64,000 bases of DNA from UBA12077 sp963665525 (GCA_963665525.1 OY762280.1:3782001-3846000); one strand, 5' to 3'. Shown: positions 8,901 to 15,687, numbered from the stretch's first letter. Program-made: numbers and translations. The notes: generated by a model not told the origin, from the letters alone.

Positions 8901-9376
8901 TTGATGTTTATAATCGGGAACTCTGTAAAATCAAGGTCAAAAACCAGTGGACCACCATACTGTGATTCAATTTCCGGTGGCAATTCATTTTTACCAATGT
9001 CAACACCATCTTTTACTCTTCGTAATGCATCTTCAATATCTACATCTGTATTAAATTCAACAAAAATCATAGAGGCATCCTGAGCAGATATTGAAGTAAT
9101 TTCTTTTAATCCACGAACATTTTCCAATTCTTTCTCAAGAGGACGTGTTACAAGGTTTTCAATATCTTCAGGTGAGTTACCAGGATATACCGTTTGAACC
9201 ATAATTTGTGGCCATACTATTTCCGGCATCAATTCCTTAGGCAAACTTCTGTACGAGTATATTCCAAAAAACAATAGGATAATTGCAAGAAGGTATACCG
9301 TATTTTTATTTTTAAGTGCAAGGGAAGTGAGTTTAAATTCCCGGATCACTTTTTTATCTGATTTATTATCTGTCAT
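5915..9376 (-). CDS. RND efflux transporter permease (AcrB/HAE-like)
   Basis: This 1153-residue inner-membrane pump begins with the cytosolic lead and first transmembrane helix (L-L-A-I-I-L-L-F-F-G-I-Y). It has two large periplasmic porter loops and the RND membrane repeats. TM4 carries G-M-L-V-D-N-A-I-V-V-V-E-N, and the matching second-half helix carries G-I-V-V-N-N-A-I-V-L-I-D. Compared with AcrB, the second TM4 aspartate is Asn and the second-half Lys is absent, so the proton relay differs. The central cytosolic linker (about residues 500-570) is enlarged and contains two further hydrophobic segments. It is the last gene of the tetR-tolC-adaptor-RND operon, 17 bp after the adaptor. Likely substrates are hydrophobic or amphiphilic toxins, antibiotics or lipids; no heavy-metal RND signature is evident. 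Confidence 0.93.
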   Translation of the reverse strand: MTDNKSDKKVIREFKLTSLALKNKNTVYLLAIILLFFGIYSYRSLPKELMPEIVWPQIMVQTVYPGNSPEDIENLVTRPLEKELENVRGLKEITSISAQDASMIFVEFNTDVDIEDALRRVKDGVDIGKNELPPEIESQYGGPLVFDLDFTEFPIININLSGEYSIEELKFYAEQLQDEFESIPEVSKALIEGVNDREIKVNVDLHKLEALEISFFDISAAIKNENISMSGGEILLGQTRRSIRTVGEFEDIEALKNIIIKSDNGKNVYLKDVAEVIDGYAEPKSFARLNKNSVVSIQVVKKGGENLLSTTDQIYAKLDAAKKAKIIPDNLEISITDDQSVDVKSQLSALENSMIMGVIFVIVVLFFFLGTRNALFVGLAIPMSMFISFVVIGAIDFRINFIVLFSLILALGMLVDNAIVVVENIYRYVDKGYNPWQAAKEAVGEIAIPIIASTATTLAAFFPLVLWDSIIGEFMKYLPITLIIVLTSSLFVALVIIPVVVATFIKPSAEDKNNNTKKQKRKALMIAISMFVIGFLFVLGKVMVFGNLLMIFGFIGILHKLFLQRLESWFQDIFLTKLERVYSRVLHYALKGKRLLLFFGGTMMLLIITIMLFFSNVPDVVFFPNTDPKQVNVIVKLPEGTDITATNELVNVIEEDVTEFYKPYVNKEGEPIVESILTTVGKGDPYAIGEGGKPNEAIIIISFIDFEFRGKVSTSTMLSELSSHMMGKYPGIELEVSPPQDGPPTGKPINLEIIGQDFDQLIHLADTIKNIIDLQNIAGIEGLRMNISTQNPELLIHIDRDKAQRYGLSTIMIANTLRQSLFGDEVSDFKVGEDEYPIMIRLKNEYRYNLPAMMNMKIPVFGDGPPSYIPLSAVASYEYSTTFSSIRRKDLDRVITLYSNVIEGYNANTINMQIAGLMEEFDMPGGYRYEFTGEQQEQDESSEFLANAMIIALALILLILVTQFNSIIRTLIILTSVLFSTIGVFGGLWTFKMDFVIIMTGIGIISLAGIVVNNAIVLIDYIELLKARKRKELGLAEHEYLPVSAATECIIEGGKTRLRPVLLTAITTILGLLPMAIGLNFDFKGLFSSYDPNIYFGGDNAAYWGPMSWTVIFGLTFSTFLTLVIVPVMYRMTVIAQKRIMGIKDNIKTANNK

Positions 9377-9393
9377 TTTAATTTACTTTCAAA

Positions 9394-10638
9394 TTATTTA
9401 ACAACATTTACAGGAACTCCGGCACTTACCAGGTGAAAGCCTTTTATTATGACCTGGTCACCTTTGTTAAGACCTTTGGTAATCATAGTATTTTCTTCGT
9501 ATGAAAGGTCTGTTGTTACATATTTTTTACCTACGATGTATTGTTTATCTTTTTTCGAAACGATATACACATAGTTTCCTGTAATATCTTTACGAACAGC
9601 CAACGAAGGCACTACAAATGCATCATCCGATGAATAATCTTTTATTTTAATTGTAGAAACCATATTAGGTTTTATTAATTCTCCTTTATTATCAATTTCC
9701 ATTTCTATTTCGAAGGTTCTGCTGGAAGAATTAATCACTTTAGCAACTCTGATGATAGGCGTTTTTATGGATACATCAGGAAGAGCTGAAAAGCTTAGTT
9801 CAATCATTTGGCCTTTCTTGATTTTGCCTACAAAAGCTTCAGAAACATCAGCAGTAATGGTTAGCTTACTTAAATTAACAAATTCAATCACAGGGAATCC
9901 AGGACTTGCTATTTCTCCTTCTTTGGGGTAAACTTTATCAACAATACCATCAAAAGGAGCTACAATTTGAGACATGCGTTTTTGAGCTTGCAATGCCTGA
10001 AGTTGTGATTCTAAACTTTCTTTATTGTTTTTTGCCGATAAATAATCAATTTCTGAACCAATCCCTTGTTTCCATAAATTGTCTTGCTTTTCGTACGTTG
10101 TAGTAGCAAATTCCAGGCTGCTTTGAACGCCTTTTATCTGTTTATCAATAGCGTCGGTATTTAAAGATACTAAAAGCTGACCTTTTTTTACTCTCATTCC
10201 TTCTGCAACAAGGATTTTTTCGATACGACCATTCATTTCAGGGCTGATCATAGCATAATTTTTAGCTTCAACTTCACCATAGGTAATAATATAATGGTTG
10301 AAAACTTCTGCTTGCATATTTTTAACTGCTACAGGAATAAGATTTTTTTCTTCCCTGGCTGTCATTTGATTTTCAAGCATTTTGATTTTTGATTCAATGC
10401 CAACTATCCTGTTTTTTTGTGTTGCGATTTGCTTAATAATTTTTAAATCGTTTGGATTAAGGCTTGAATCTAATGCTTCAATTTCTGCTTCAATCGTATT
10501 AAGTTGAGTGATGATATTCGCTTGTTCTTTCTGCAAAGAATCTCTTTTAGCATGTAAGTTTGCTAAATCTTTATTTTCTGTTTTTGGACTGCAAGCAACT
10601 GCTAGTGCAATGATTGCAAATACAATTAATTTTCTCAT
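9394..10638 (-). CDS. RND periplasmic adaptor (membrane fusion protein), probable lipoprotein
   Basis: The 414-residue protein has a signal peptide ending in L-A-V-A-C-S, a plausible lipobox that would anchor it to a membrane. An N-terminal coiled coil (about 26-94) precedes the biotinyl-lipoyl half-motif S-P-E-M-N-G-R-I-E-K-I-L-V-A-E-G (about 131-147). A helical hairpin (about 165-220) follows, then the second lipoyl half A-P-F-D-G-I-V-D-K-V, and C-terminal beta-barrel and membrane-proximal domains. The coiled coil before the lipoyl domain is an addition to the standard HlyD/AcrA layout. It should bridge the RND permease and the TolC-like channel. It is 1 bp from the tolC-like gene upstream and 17 bp from the permease gene downstream. 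Confidence 0.92.
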   Translation of the reverse strand: MRKLIVFAIIALAVACSPKTENKDLANLHAKRDSLQKEQANIITQLNTIEAEIEALDSSLNPNDLKIIKQIATQKNRIVGIESKIKMLENQMTAREEKNLIPVAVKNMQAEVFNHYIITYGEVEAKNYAMISPEMNGRIEKILVAEGMRVKKGQLLVSLNTDAIDKQIKGVQSSLEFATTTYEKQDNLWKQGIGSEIDYLSAKNNKESLESQLQALQAQKRMSQIVAPFDGIVDKVYPKEGEIASPGFPVIEFVNLSKLTITADVSEAFVGKIKKGQMIELSFSALPDVSIKTPIIRVAKVINSSSRTFEIEMEIDNKGELIKPNMVSTIKIKDYSSDDAFVVPSLAVRKDITGNYVYIVSKKDKQYIVGKKYVTTDLSYEENTMITKGLNKGDQVIIKGFHLVSAGVPVNVVK

Positions 10639-10639
10639 T

Positions 10640-11953
10640 TTATAATTCGTTTAATATTTTTTCTAATTCAATTTTTGATTGTAAAAGCTCTAAGAGAGCA
10701 TTTGTTTTATCTGTTTCAGCTTGTAAATAAGTATTGTTCGATTGTGTTAAATCCATACTCGATACCATACCTGCTTTATATTTAATCGTTGTATGATCAA
10801 ATACTTTTTTTGATAACTCGGTGTTTTCAGTAGTAACCTGATATTTTTCGAGTGCATTGGTATAATTATATCTTAACTGTTCTACCTGTGCTGTTAAAGA
10901 GTTTTCAAGTAGTTTTCTATCATTTTGTGACTTCTTATAACCAATTTTAGCTTGTTGTACCGTCGAGTTTCTTTGGAAACTTGAAAAAATTGGCACACTT
11001 ACTTGAGCACCAATAATATGATTGATCGTAAAATCAAAGGATGCTTTATTGGTTTTATCCTGGTAATTATAAAAGGCAGAAACTGTTGGTAAATACTTTG
11101 TTTTTTCTCTTTTAAAAGATAATTCTGATATCCTCACCTGATTATCTACCATTCTAAAATCGATGTTATTGTTTAAGTCAAATTCCGGATTAACCGATCT
11201 ATCAATGATTGATGAATAAATAGCATCCAAATCTTCAGATAAGATCAAATCTGTATCTAAATCACTACCTAAAAGAATTTTAAAAAGTTTATATGAAACT
11301 TCAATTTGCCTTTCGATGGTGTTTTTAGCATTCGATAGTGTGTTTAAGTTAATCGTTAATTGATCCGCATCGGTAGATTCTAAAAACCCTTGTTCGCTCA
11401 ATTGTTTGGTTTCATGAACTAATGATTCAAGATTTTTGATCGAAGTTGTAATGATTTCTAGATTATTTTCCAGTATTAAGATTGAAAAATAGCTGTTCAA
11501 AACATTGGCTTTTAACTCAAGTTCTTGTTTTTCATGACTCAATTTAGAAATTTGCAAATAGGTTTTAGAAGCCTGTAAACCAACAATATATTCGCCACTA
11601 AAAATTAACTGAGAAGCAGTGATGGTATAGGTGGTACTATTTTTTACTCCTAAAGGAATAGAACTCATGTCACCAGTACTTGGATCCATCATTTCGAAAG
11701 CTGGAATCGTTCCGGGAATATATTGATAATCCAAGGTTCCATTTACCTGAGGTAATCCAATTGCTGTAGTTTCCCATACTTTTTTCCTGGCTGCATCAAT
11801 ATCTAATCGCGCATTCTCAATATTTAAGTTATGTTCGATAGCAAATTGCTGTGCATCTTTTAAACTTAATGTTAAGGTATTCTTTTCTTGCGAAATCCCA
11901 AGTATGGGGATTAATGCAATGAGTAATGTTTGTATGAATAATTTGTATCTCAT
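10640..11953 (-). CDS. TolC-family outer membrane efflux protein
   Basis: The 437-residue precursor has a signal peptide (M-R-Y-K-L-F-I-Q-T-L-L-I-A-L-I-P-I-L-G-I) and two outer-membrane efflux repeats. The first begins T-L-S-L-K-D-A-Q-Q-F-A-I-E-H-N and the second lies around Q-V-R-I-S-E-L-S-F-K-R-E-K-T-K-Y-L-P. Long heptad-rich helices end with Q-S-K-I-E-L-E-K-I-L-N. This is the TolC/OprM architecture of a trimeric beta-barrel and alpha-tunnel. Its position between the TetR gene (19 bp) and the adaptor gene (1 bp) makes it the dedicated exit duct of this tripartite pump. Confidence 0.92.
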   Translation of the reverse strand: MRYKLFIQTLLIALIPILGISQEKNTLTLSLKDAQQFAIEHNLNIENARLDIDAARKKVWETTAIGLPQVNGTLDYQYIPGTIPAFEMMDPSTGDMSSIPLGVKNSTTYTITASQLIFSGEYIVGLQASKTYLQISKLSHEKQELELKANVLNSYFSILILENNLEIITTSIKNLESLVHETKQLSEQGFLESTDADQLTINLNTLSNAKNTIERQIEVSYKLFKILLGSDLDTDLILSEDLDAIYSSIIDRSVNPEFDLNNNIDFRMVDNQVRISELSFKREKTKYLPTVSAFYNYQDKTNKASFDFTINHIIGAQVSVPIFSSFQRNSTVQQAKIGYKKSQNDRKLLENSLTAQVEQLRYNYTNALEKYQVTTENTELSKKVFDHTTIKYKAGMVSSMDLTQSNNTYLQAETDKTNALLELLQSKIELEKILNEL

Positions 11954-11972
11954 GTTTAATTGTATTAATCTG

Positions 11973-12602
11973 TTATTTTAAATATTCTTGTAAATCAATT
12001 TTTTTCAATAATGTTTCCAATACATCAATTCCTTTATTATTGGCAATTCCTCGAATGTGATAGATAAATAGCTCCATAATGTATTTGGGTTCCATCATAT
12101 TGTCTTTTTCAAAGAAATCTCCGGAACTCATGTTAATAAAACGACTGGTTTGGATTTTAGCAATAATTTCTGTGTTCAAATCTGTTCTAAAAAGCCCTTC
12201 ATTCTTACCTTTTTCTATATTTCCCATAATTGCATCAAACATTCTTTTTTTTCTTTCTTCATGAAGCTTGTGTGATAATTCAGGATAATATTTTTTTAAA
12301 TCATAAAGTGTAGAAGAATTATAATCGGCAATAGATTTAATAATGTAAATTCCTACCTCCAGTAACTGTTCTATTGCATTTTGTTCTTTTTTTATAATAT
12401 CGCTAAATGCACAATTTTTATTTTCCAGCTGATAATCGAGCACTTTCGATACCAGGTCATTTTTATTTTCGACATAGATATAAAGTGTCTTTTTTGATAT
12501 TCCCAATTCACGGGCAACATCATCCATCGTGACACTTTTTATACCATATTTATTGTATAGCTCTCCAACTTTAGTTAATATATTTCTTAGTTCTTGGTCC
12601 AT
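11973..12602 (-). CDS. TetR/AcrR-family transcriptional regulator of the efflux operon
   Basis: The 209-residue protein has an N-terminal TetR helix-turn-helix with K-Y-G-I-K-S-V-T-M-D-D-V-A-R-E-L-G-I-S and K-K-T-L-Y-I-Y-V-E-N-K-N-D-L (about 18-50). An all-helical ligand and dimerisation domain of about 150 residues follows. It is the first gene of the minus-strand operon, so it probably represses its own promoter along with the pump genes, responding to a pump substrate. A convincing promoter (12647-12678) and an overlapping palindrome (12670-12697) lie upstream of its ATG. The ligand cannot be inferred. Confidence 0.92.
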   Translation of the reverse strand: MDQELRNILTKVGELYNKYGIKSVTMDDVARELGISKKTLYIYVENKNDLVSKVLDYQLENKNCAFSDIIKKEQNAIEQLLEVGIYIIKSIADYNSSTLYDLKKYYPELSHKLHEERKKRMFDAIMGNIEKGKNEGLFRTDLNTEIIAKIQTSRFINMSSGDFFEKDNMMEPKYIMELFIYHIRGIANNKGIDVLETLLKKIDLQEYLK

Positions 12603-12646
12603 GTAAATTAGTTTATATTCAAATACTTCAATATGAATTTGAGCGC

Positions 12647-12678
12647 CAAAATTAAATCAAAAAAACCAAGGAAACAAA
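12647..12678 (-). promoter_or_regulatory. Promoter of the tetR-tolC-MFP-RND operon
   Basis: On the minus strand the sequence reads TTTG (12675-12678), a 20-bp spacer, then TAATTTTG (12647-12654). This fits the Bacteroidetes consensus TTTG-N19/20-TAnnTTTG at every defined position. The -7 box ends 44 bp before the ATG at 12602. Confidence 0.7.
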
Positions 12679-12697
12679 AAATATATAAAAAGTTTCC
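12670..12697. promoter_or_regulatory. Candidate TetR operator (28-bp palindrome)
   Basis: GGAAAC (12670-12675) and GTTTCC (12692-12697) form an inverted repeat around a 16-bp AT-only centre. It covers the -33 box of the operon promoter, where a TetR dimer would block RNA polymerase. It is an inference from position and symmetry. Confidence 0.45.
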
Positions 12698-12813
12698 AAA
12701 GTTTATGTTTAATAATGGAGTTTTCATCCTATGGATTTTTATTATTTAAAATTCAAAGCCAAAGGTCTTACGATGTCAAATAAAAAAGAGGGTGTCCAAA
12801 AAGTAAGGAATCT

Positions 12814-12839
12814 GTCATTCCCTTGAAAAAGGGAATCTC
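12814..12839 (+). repeat. GTCAT hairpin, copy A1
   Basis: After GTC, the arms ATTCCCTT (12817-12824) and AAGGGAAT (12829-12836) pair over 8 bp around a GAAA loop, followed by CTC. It belongs to the hairpin family described in the findings. Confidence 0.75.
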
Positions 12840-12868
12840 TTAATTAATTGAAAAACAATCAATAAAAA

Positions 12869-12891
12869 GATCCCCAATCAAGTTGGATGAC
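12869..12891 (-). repeat. GTCAT hairpin, copy A2 (degenerate)
   Basis: On the minus strand it begins GTCAT and has arms CCAA/TTGG around the loop CTTGA, but two bases of one arm are missing. It is inverted with respect to A1, so both GTCAT ends face outward. Confidence 0.6.
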
Positions 12892-13126
12892 AATAATGGA
12901 CTTTTTGGACATCCTCTTAAAGAATGATTTATCTGATTCAATAATGTCAATTATGACTCGTTTCTATAATATTCGGAAAAGGACTGAATAAGTTTTGTAT
13001 AATAGATTCCGGGTCTTCATTTCACTCCGCCTGGAACTTTCTCATGAGCAAAGCGAATAATGACACCAAAAACCTATCAGAGTCTGAAGATCTTGACAGA
13101 GTTTGGTATGAAATATTAAGCAGTTT

Positions 13127-13450
13127 CTATAATGGATTTTTGTCATCTCCAACTTGATTGGAGATCTCAAGATATAAATCATTCCAATTAGGGTTAACTT
13201 TATTAATTAGTTCCTCTTTCCATTTTCTGTTCCACTTTTTTAATTGTTTTTCTCTCTGAATTGCATTATTTATATTGTCAAAATGTTCAAAGTAAACCAG
13301 TTTATTGATATTGTATTTCTCTGTAAATCCATGAATTAGTTTGTTTTTGTGTTCATATATTCTTCTAATAAGATTATTGGTAACTCCAATATATAGAACA
13401 GTATTATTTTTATTGGTAATGATGTAAGTATAAAAATTATAGTTCCACAT
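13127..13450 (-). CDS. Small GIY-YIG nuclease-superfamily protein
   Basis: The 107-residue protein is a stand-alone GIY-YIG domain. The strand pair Y-T-Y-I-I-T and L-Y-I-G-V-T stands for GIY...YIG, with a conserved Arg in N-L-I-R-R-I-Y-E-H-K. The distal catalytic-region helix is A-I-Q-R-E-K-Q-L-K-K-W-N-R, followed by W-N-D-L-Y. It matches the small UPF0213/YhbQ-like group common in Bacteroidetes. Such domains cut DNA in homing endonucleases and in UvrC/SLX1; the cellular role of the lone version is unknown. A GTCAT hairpin lies 20 bp before its ATG (13470-13494), and an inverted one forms its 3' coding end (13142-13166), writing residues 95-103. No promoter was recognised. Confidence 0.85.
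   Translation of the reverse strand: MWNYNFYTYIITNKNNTVLYIGVTNNLIRRIYEHKNKLIHGFTEKYNINKLVYFEHFDNINNAIQREKQLKKWNRKWKEELINKVNPNWNDLYLEISNQVGDDKNPL
13142..13167 (+). repeat. GTCAT hairpin, copy B1 (inside GIY-YIG 3' end)
   Basis: After GTC, the arms ATCTCCAA (13145-13152) and TTGGAGAT (13158-13165) form a perfect 8-bp stem with loop CTTGA. Read on the minus strand it encodes the C-terminal E-I-S-N-Q-V-G-D-D of the nuclease. Confidence 0.8.
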
Positions 13451-13469
13451 ACTTATGTTATTCTATAAA

Positions 13470-13494
13470 GATTCCCAGTCAAGCTGGGAATGAC
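13470..13494 (-). repeat. GTCAT hairpin, copy B2 (upstream of GIY-YIG gene)
   Basis: Read on the minus strand: GTC, then ATTCCCAG, loop CTTGA, then CTGGGAAT. This is a perfect 8-bp stem with the same loop as B1 but different stem bases. It is in inverted orientation to B1, so the pair bounds a 353-bp unit containing the nuclease gene. Confidence 0.8.
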
Positions 13495-13562
13495 AATTTT
13501 CGTTTTGTTATCTTTTTTAATACTTGCTTGCTACATTGATAAATATTTTAAATCCTGTTTTT

Positions 13563-13596
13563 GATCTTTTTCAAAGTTTAGCTTTGAAAAAAGATT
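13563..13596 (-). terminator. Probable terminator hairpin after the Wzi-like gene
   Basis: CTTTTTCAAAG (13566-13576) pairs with CTTTGAAAAAAG (13582-13593) around loop TTTAG, 15 bp beyond the stop at 13611. The stem is T/A-rich and no extra T-run follows, so it may be a bidirectional or weak terminator. Confidence 0.4.
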
Positions 13597-13610
13597 GATT
13601 ATTCATAAAA

Positions 13611-15230
13611 CTAAAATCCAAAATTGGCGCCAAAAGAAATGGTATTTTGTTTCCCGTGGAACATGGGAGCTGTATATTTATTTACATCACCGGAAATATT
13701 GCTATTTAGATATTTGAAAAACACATAGCCATCGTTCATGATTTGGTATCTGGCCATAAATGCGAATGATTTATTTTCCCATTCTACGGAGTCCATAAAA
13801 GGATTTCCCAGTCGTGAACCACCCAGATCATCATAATCTTTACCTTTTTTAGCATGTAAATAGGATAGTTTGAGAGTCAGTGTCTTATATGGTTTATATA
13901 CCAGGGATAAATAGATTTCTTGTGAATTATCCATTAGGTAATGACCTAAGTTATATCCATTGCTTTCGAAGGTGGTGGTTGGAATATTGTGTTTATAGGA
14001 TAAAGGCATTGATTTGGTATACTCGGCTGTGATAAATGTATTGGGGATTAGATCGGAGATCCGCATGCTGGTTTTGATACTCCAGAAGTTCCATGCAGAA
14101 TCGTCAAAAAATCGTTCAGTAGAGAGTTCATCAACAAACAGCGTAGCTGAAAGGTGTACTTTCTTTATATTACGTGAACTGATATCAAAAAACATCTGTG
14201 AATTTTGCCCTACATTACGCCCTGATTTGCCGGTAGCATTATAAGTATGATCTACTGATTTATAGAACATCACAGGAATAAGGTATTGCAATTGAGGTCC
14301 ATCGGAGCTGTAAATCACCGAATTTCCTGCTGAGATATAAAAATTTTTAAAAGGCTTGAAGGTAAATAGATTTGCTGCCAGGTATTTATCGAACATCTGG
14401 CTGCGTTCATCCGTTCCGTACGAATTGGTAAAAACCATGGTGGAAGCACTATCAATGACTTCTGATACTAACCATCCATGAACCCAGTTAAACTCAAACC
14501 AGTGAACCGGTTTAAGGTTTAGGCGTAAATGAGCAAAAGAAGGTGTTCGTCCGGAAAATATATTGGCTCCGTTGTAATGATTTCCCCATTCAAAATGATC
14601 TTTTACCGCACCAAAGCTTCCCCAATCCCAGGAATAAGTTATACCTCCTCGCATTTCGCTAAAGTCTCCTCCTCCATCGCTATACTTATAATTAGCACCC
14701 ATACGTTGGGTTAAAAAATCCTCTTTAGCTAAGATTTTGCTTTCGTGATTGTCGCGTAAGCTGGCATAAAACCCCCATTTACCGGCATAAGCAAAAGCCT
14801 CTGCTCCACCCCAACGATGATAAAAACTGCCGCTATCGTTCATGAAATATTCGCCACCTAAAATTCCATTGACTGAGAAAGTAAATAAGGAATCTTTATA
14901 ATAAAGCATATCAAATCGTTTATCAAAGCTTTTGTTCTTTCTTGAATATGCAGGTTGTAATTCTTTATTAAAATCTTTCAAATAAAAATTCAGTTCATCC
15001 TGCTGACGCTGATTTAAAGTATAATCGCTTTCTTGTATATCTTTTAACTTGTTTGCAATAAAAACCCGTGAGTAAGGCTTTATGCTAGTATTTAACTCAA
15101 TGATTCCAATGTTGGCAAACTCATCGAGGAATGCGTAGACTGATTCGTTAGAAGTGTGGTAGTATACCTCTTGTGATTTAAGAGAAGTACAGAAGATAAT
15201 GAGAAGTATTGATATTAAAGTTTTTTTCAT
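13611..15230 (-). CDS. Capsule assembly Wzi-family outer membrane protein
   Basis: The 539-residue precursor has a signal peptide (M-K-K-T-L-I-S-I-L-L-I-I-F-C-T-S-L-K-S-Q) and an N-terminal helical segment of about 100 residues (S-N-E-S-V-Y-A-F-L-D-E-F-A-N-I-G). A long series of amphipathic strands typical of a beta-barrel follows, ending in aromatic F-G-A-N-F-G-F. The blend of N-terminal helices and barrel with W-E-W/W-G-N-H strands resembles the Wzi-family proteins annotated in Bacteroidetes. In enteric bacteria Wzi binds capsule polymer at the cell surface. It heads the polysaccharide locus next to the sugar transferase, supporting that role. A tandem 14-bp repeat lies just upstream. Confidence 0.75.
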   Translation of the reverse strand: MKKTLISILLIIFCTSLKSQEVYYHTSNESVYAFLDEFANIGIIELNTSIKPYSRVFIANKLKDIQESDYTLNQRQQDELNFYLKDFNKELQPAYSRKNKSFDKRFDMLYYKDSLFTFSVNGILGGEYFMNDSGSFYHRWGGAEAFAYAGKWGFYASLRDNHESKILAKEDFLTQRMGANYKYSDGGGDFSEMRGGITYSWDWGSFGAVKDHFEWGNHYNGANIFSGRTPSFAHLRLNLKPVHWFEFNWVHGWLVSEVIDSASTMVFTNSYGTDERSQMFDKYLAANLFTFKPFKNFYISAGNSVIYSSDGPQLQYLIPVMFYKSVDHTYNATGKSGRNVGQNSQMFFDISSRNIKKVHLSATLFVDELSTERFFDDSAWNFWSIKTSMRISDLIPNTFITAEYTKSMPLSYKHNIPTTTFESNGYNLGHYLMDNSQEIYLSLVYKPYKTLTLKLSYLHAKKGKDYDDLGGSRLGNPFMDSVEWENKSFAFMARYQIMNDGYVFFKYLNSNISGDVNKYTAPMFHGKQNTISFGANFGF

Positions 15231-15244
15231 TGTTTAGCTTAAAA

Positions 15245-15322
15245 AGTTATTAGTCTACAGTTATTAGTCTACAGTTATTAGTCTACAGTTGTTAGTCGAT
15301 AGTTGTTAGTCGATAGTTGTTT
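15245..15322. repeat. 14-bp tandem repeat (5 copies plus a partial)
   Basis: AGTTATTAGTCTAC occurs three times (15245-15286), then two AGTTGTTAGTCGAT variants (15287-15314) and a partial unit. It fills the gap between the four-helix-bundle gene and the Wzi-like gene. Confidence 0.9.
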
Positions 15323-15330
15323 GTTTAAAA

Positions 15331-15687
15331 TTATTTCTTCAATGAATTGCGTAAGCCTTGAGTCATTTTAACGATCTCTTCTGCTTGCGAATATAATGTA
15401 GCAAACGTATTTTGATTAATAAAGTTTCTGTTTTTAGCTATATGTAAACATGCAACAACCTCAATAGCAGATCTTAAAGCATAACCTAAGAACTTATTAA
15501 ACTCTGGATTTGATTGTCCTGTAGAACCTTCAGCAATATTTAAAACTATAGAATCTGCAGCTCTTTTTATTTGTGATGTTAAAATGTAAAGTTCCTCTTT
15601 AGGAAACTCTTTTGCAAGTTGATTAATTTCATTATCAAAATCAAGAGCTTTTTGCCAAACTTTTAAATCTTCAAATTTAAACGCCAT
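15331..15687 (-). CDS. Four-helix-bundle protein (S23/23S rRNA-IVP family)
   Basis: This 118-residue, all-helical protein carries the family signatures F-E-D-L-K-V-W-Q-K-A, Q-I-K-R-A-A-D-S-I-V-L-N-I-A-E-G and F-L-G-Y-A-L-R-S-A-I-E-V. These proteins were first found encoded in intervening sequences of 23S rRNA genes. The free-standing genes are scattered through Bacteroidetes genomes, often beside polysaccharide genes, and are structurally characterised as pentameric bundles. No biochemical function is established. The gene lies 54 bp downstream of the sugar transferase on the same strand and may share its transcript. Confidence 0.9.
   Translation of the reverse strand: MAFKFEDLKVWQKALDFDNEINQLAKEFPKEELYILTSQIKRAADSIVLNIAEGSTGQSNPEFNKFLGYALRSAIEVVACLHIAKNRNFINQNTFATLYSQAEEIVKMTQGLRNSLKK

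Larger units (their letters stand above)
12786..12918. mobile_element. MITE-like element (133 bp, 19-bp terminal inverted repeats)
   Basis: The left end AAGAGGGTGTCCAAAAAGT (12786-12804) and the right end 12900-12918 are reverse complements with one mismatch in 19. The interior contains a second, nested inverted pair of GTCAT hairpins (12814-12836 and 12869-12891). It has no coding capacity. The ends look like those of a small insertion sequence, but the family was not identified. A clear target duplication is not visible because both flanks are A/T runs. Confidence 0.6.
12603..13126. other. Repeat-bearing intergenic region, no gene
   Basis: This 524-bp gap holds the efflux promoter and operator, the MITE-like element at 12786-12918 and the degenerate hairpin around 13006-13035 (arms TTCCGGG and CCTGGAA). 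Another imperfect inverted repeat lies around 13070-13110. No reading frame with coding character was found. Confidence 0.7.

Noticed and set aside
6336..9083. Several plus-strand open frames of 60-127 codons opposite the RND gene
   Set aside because: They are antisense shadows of a strongly conserved coding frame, with no domain or start signal of their own.
12786..12918. Inverted repeat considered as a transcription terminator
   Set aside because: The arms are 95 bp apart and no gene ends nearby on the correct strand; a mobile-element reading fits better.
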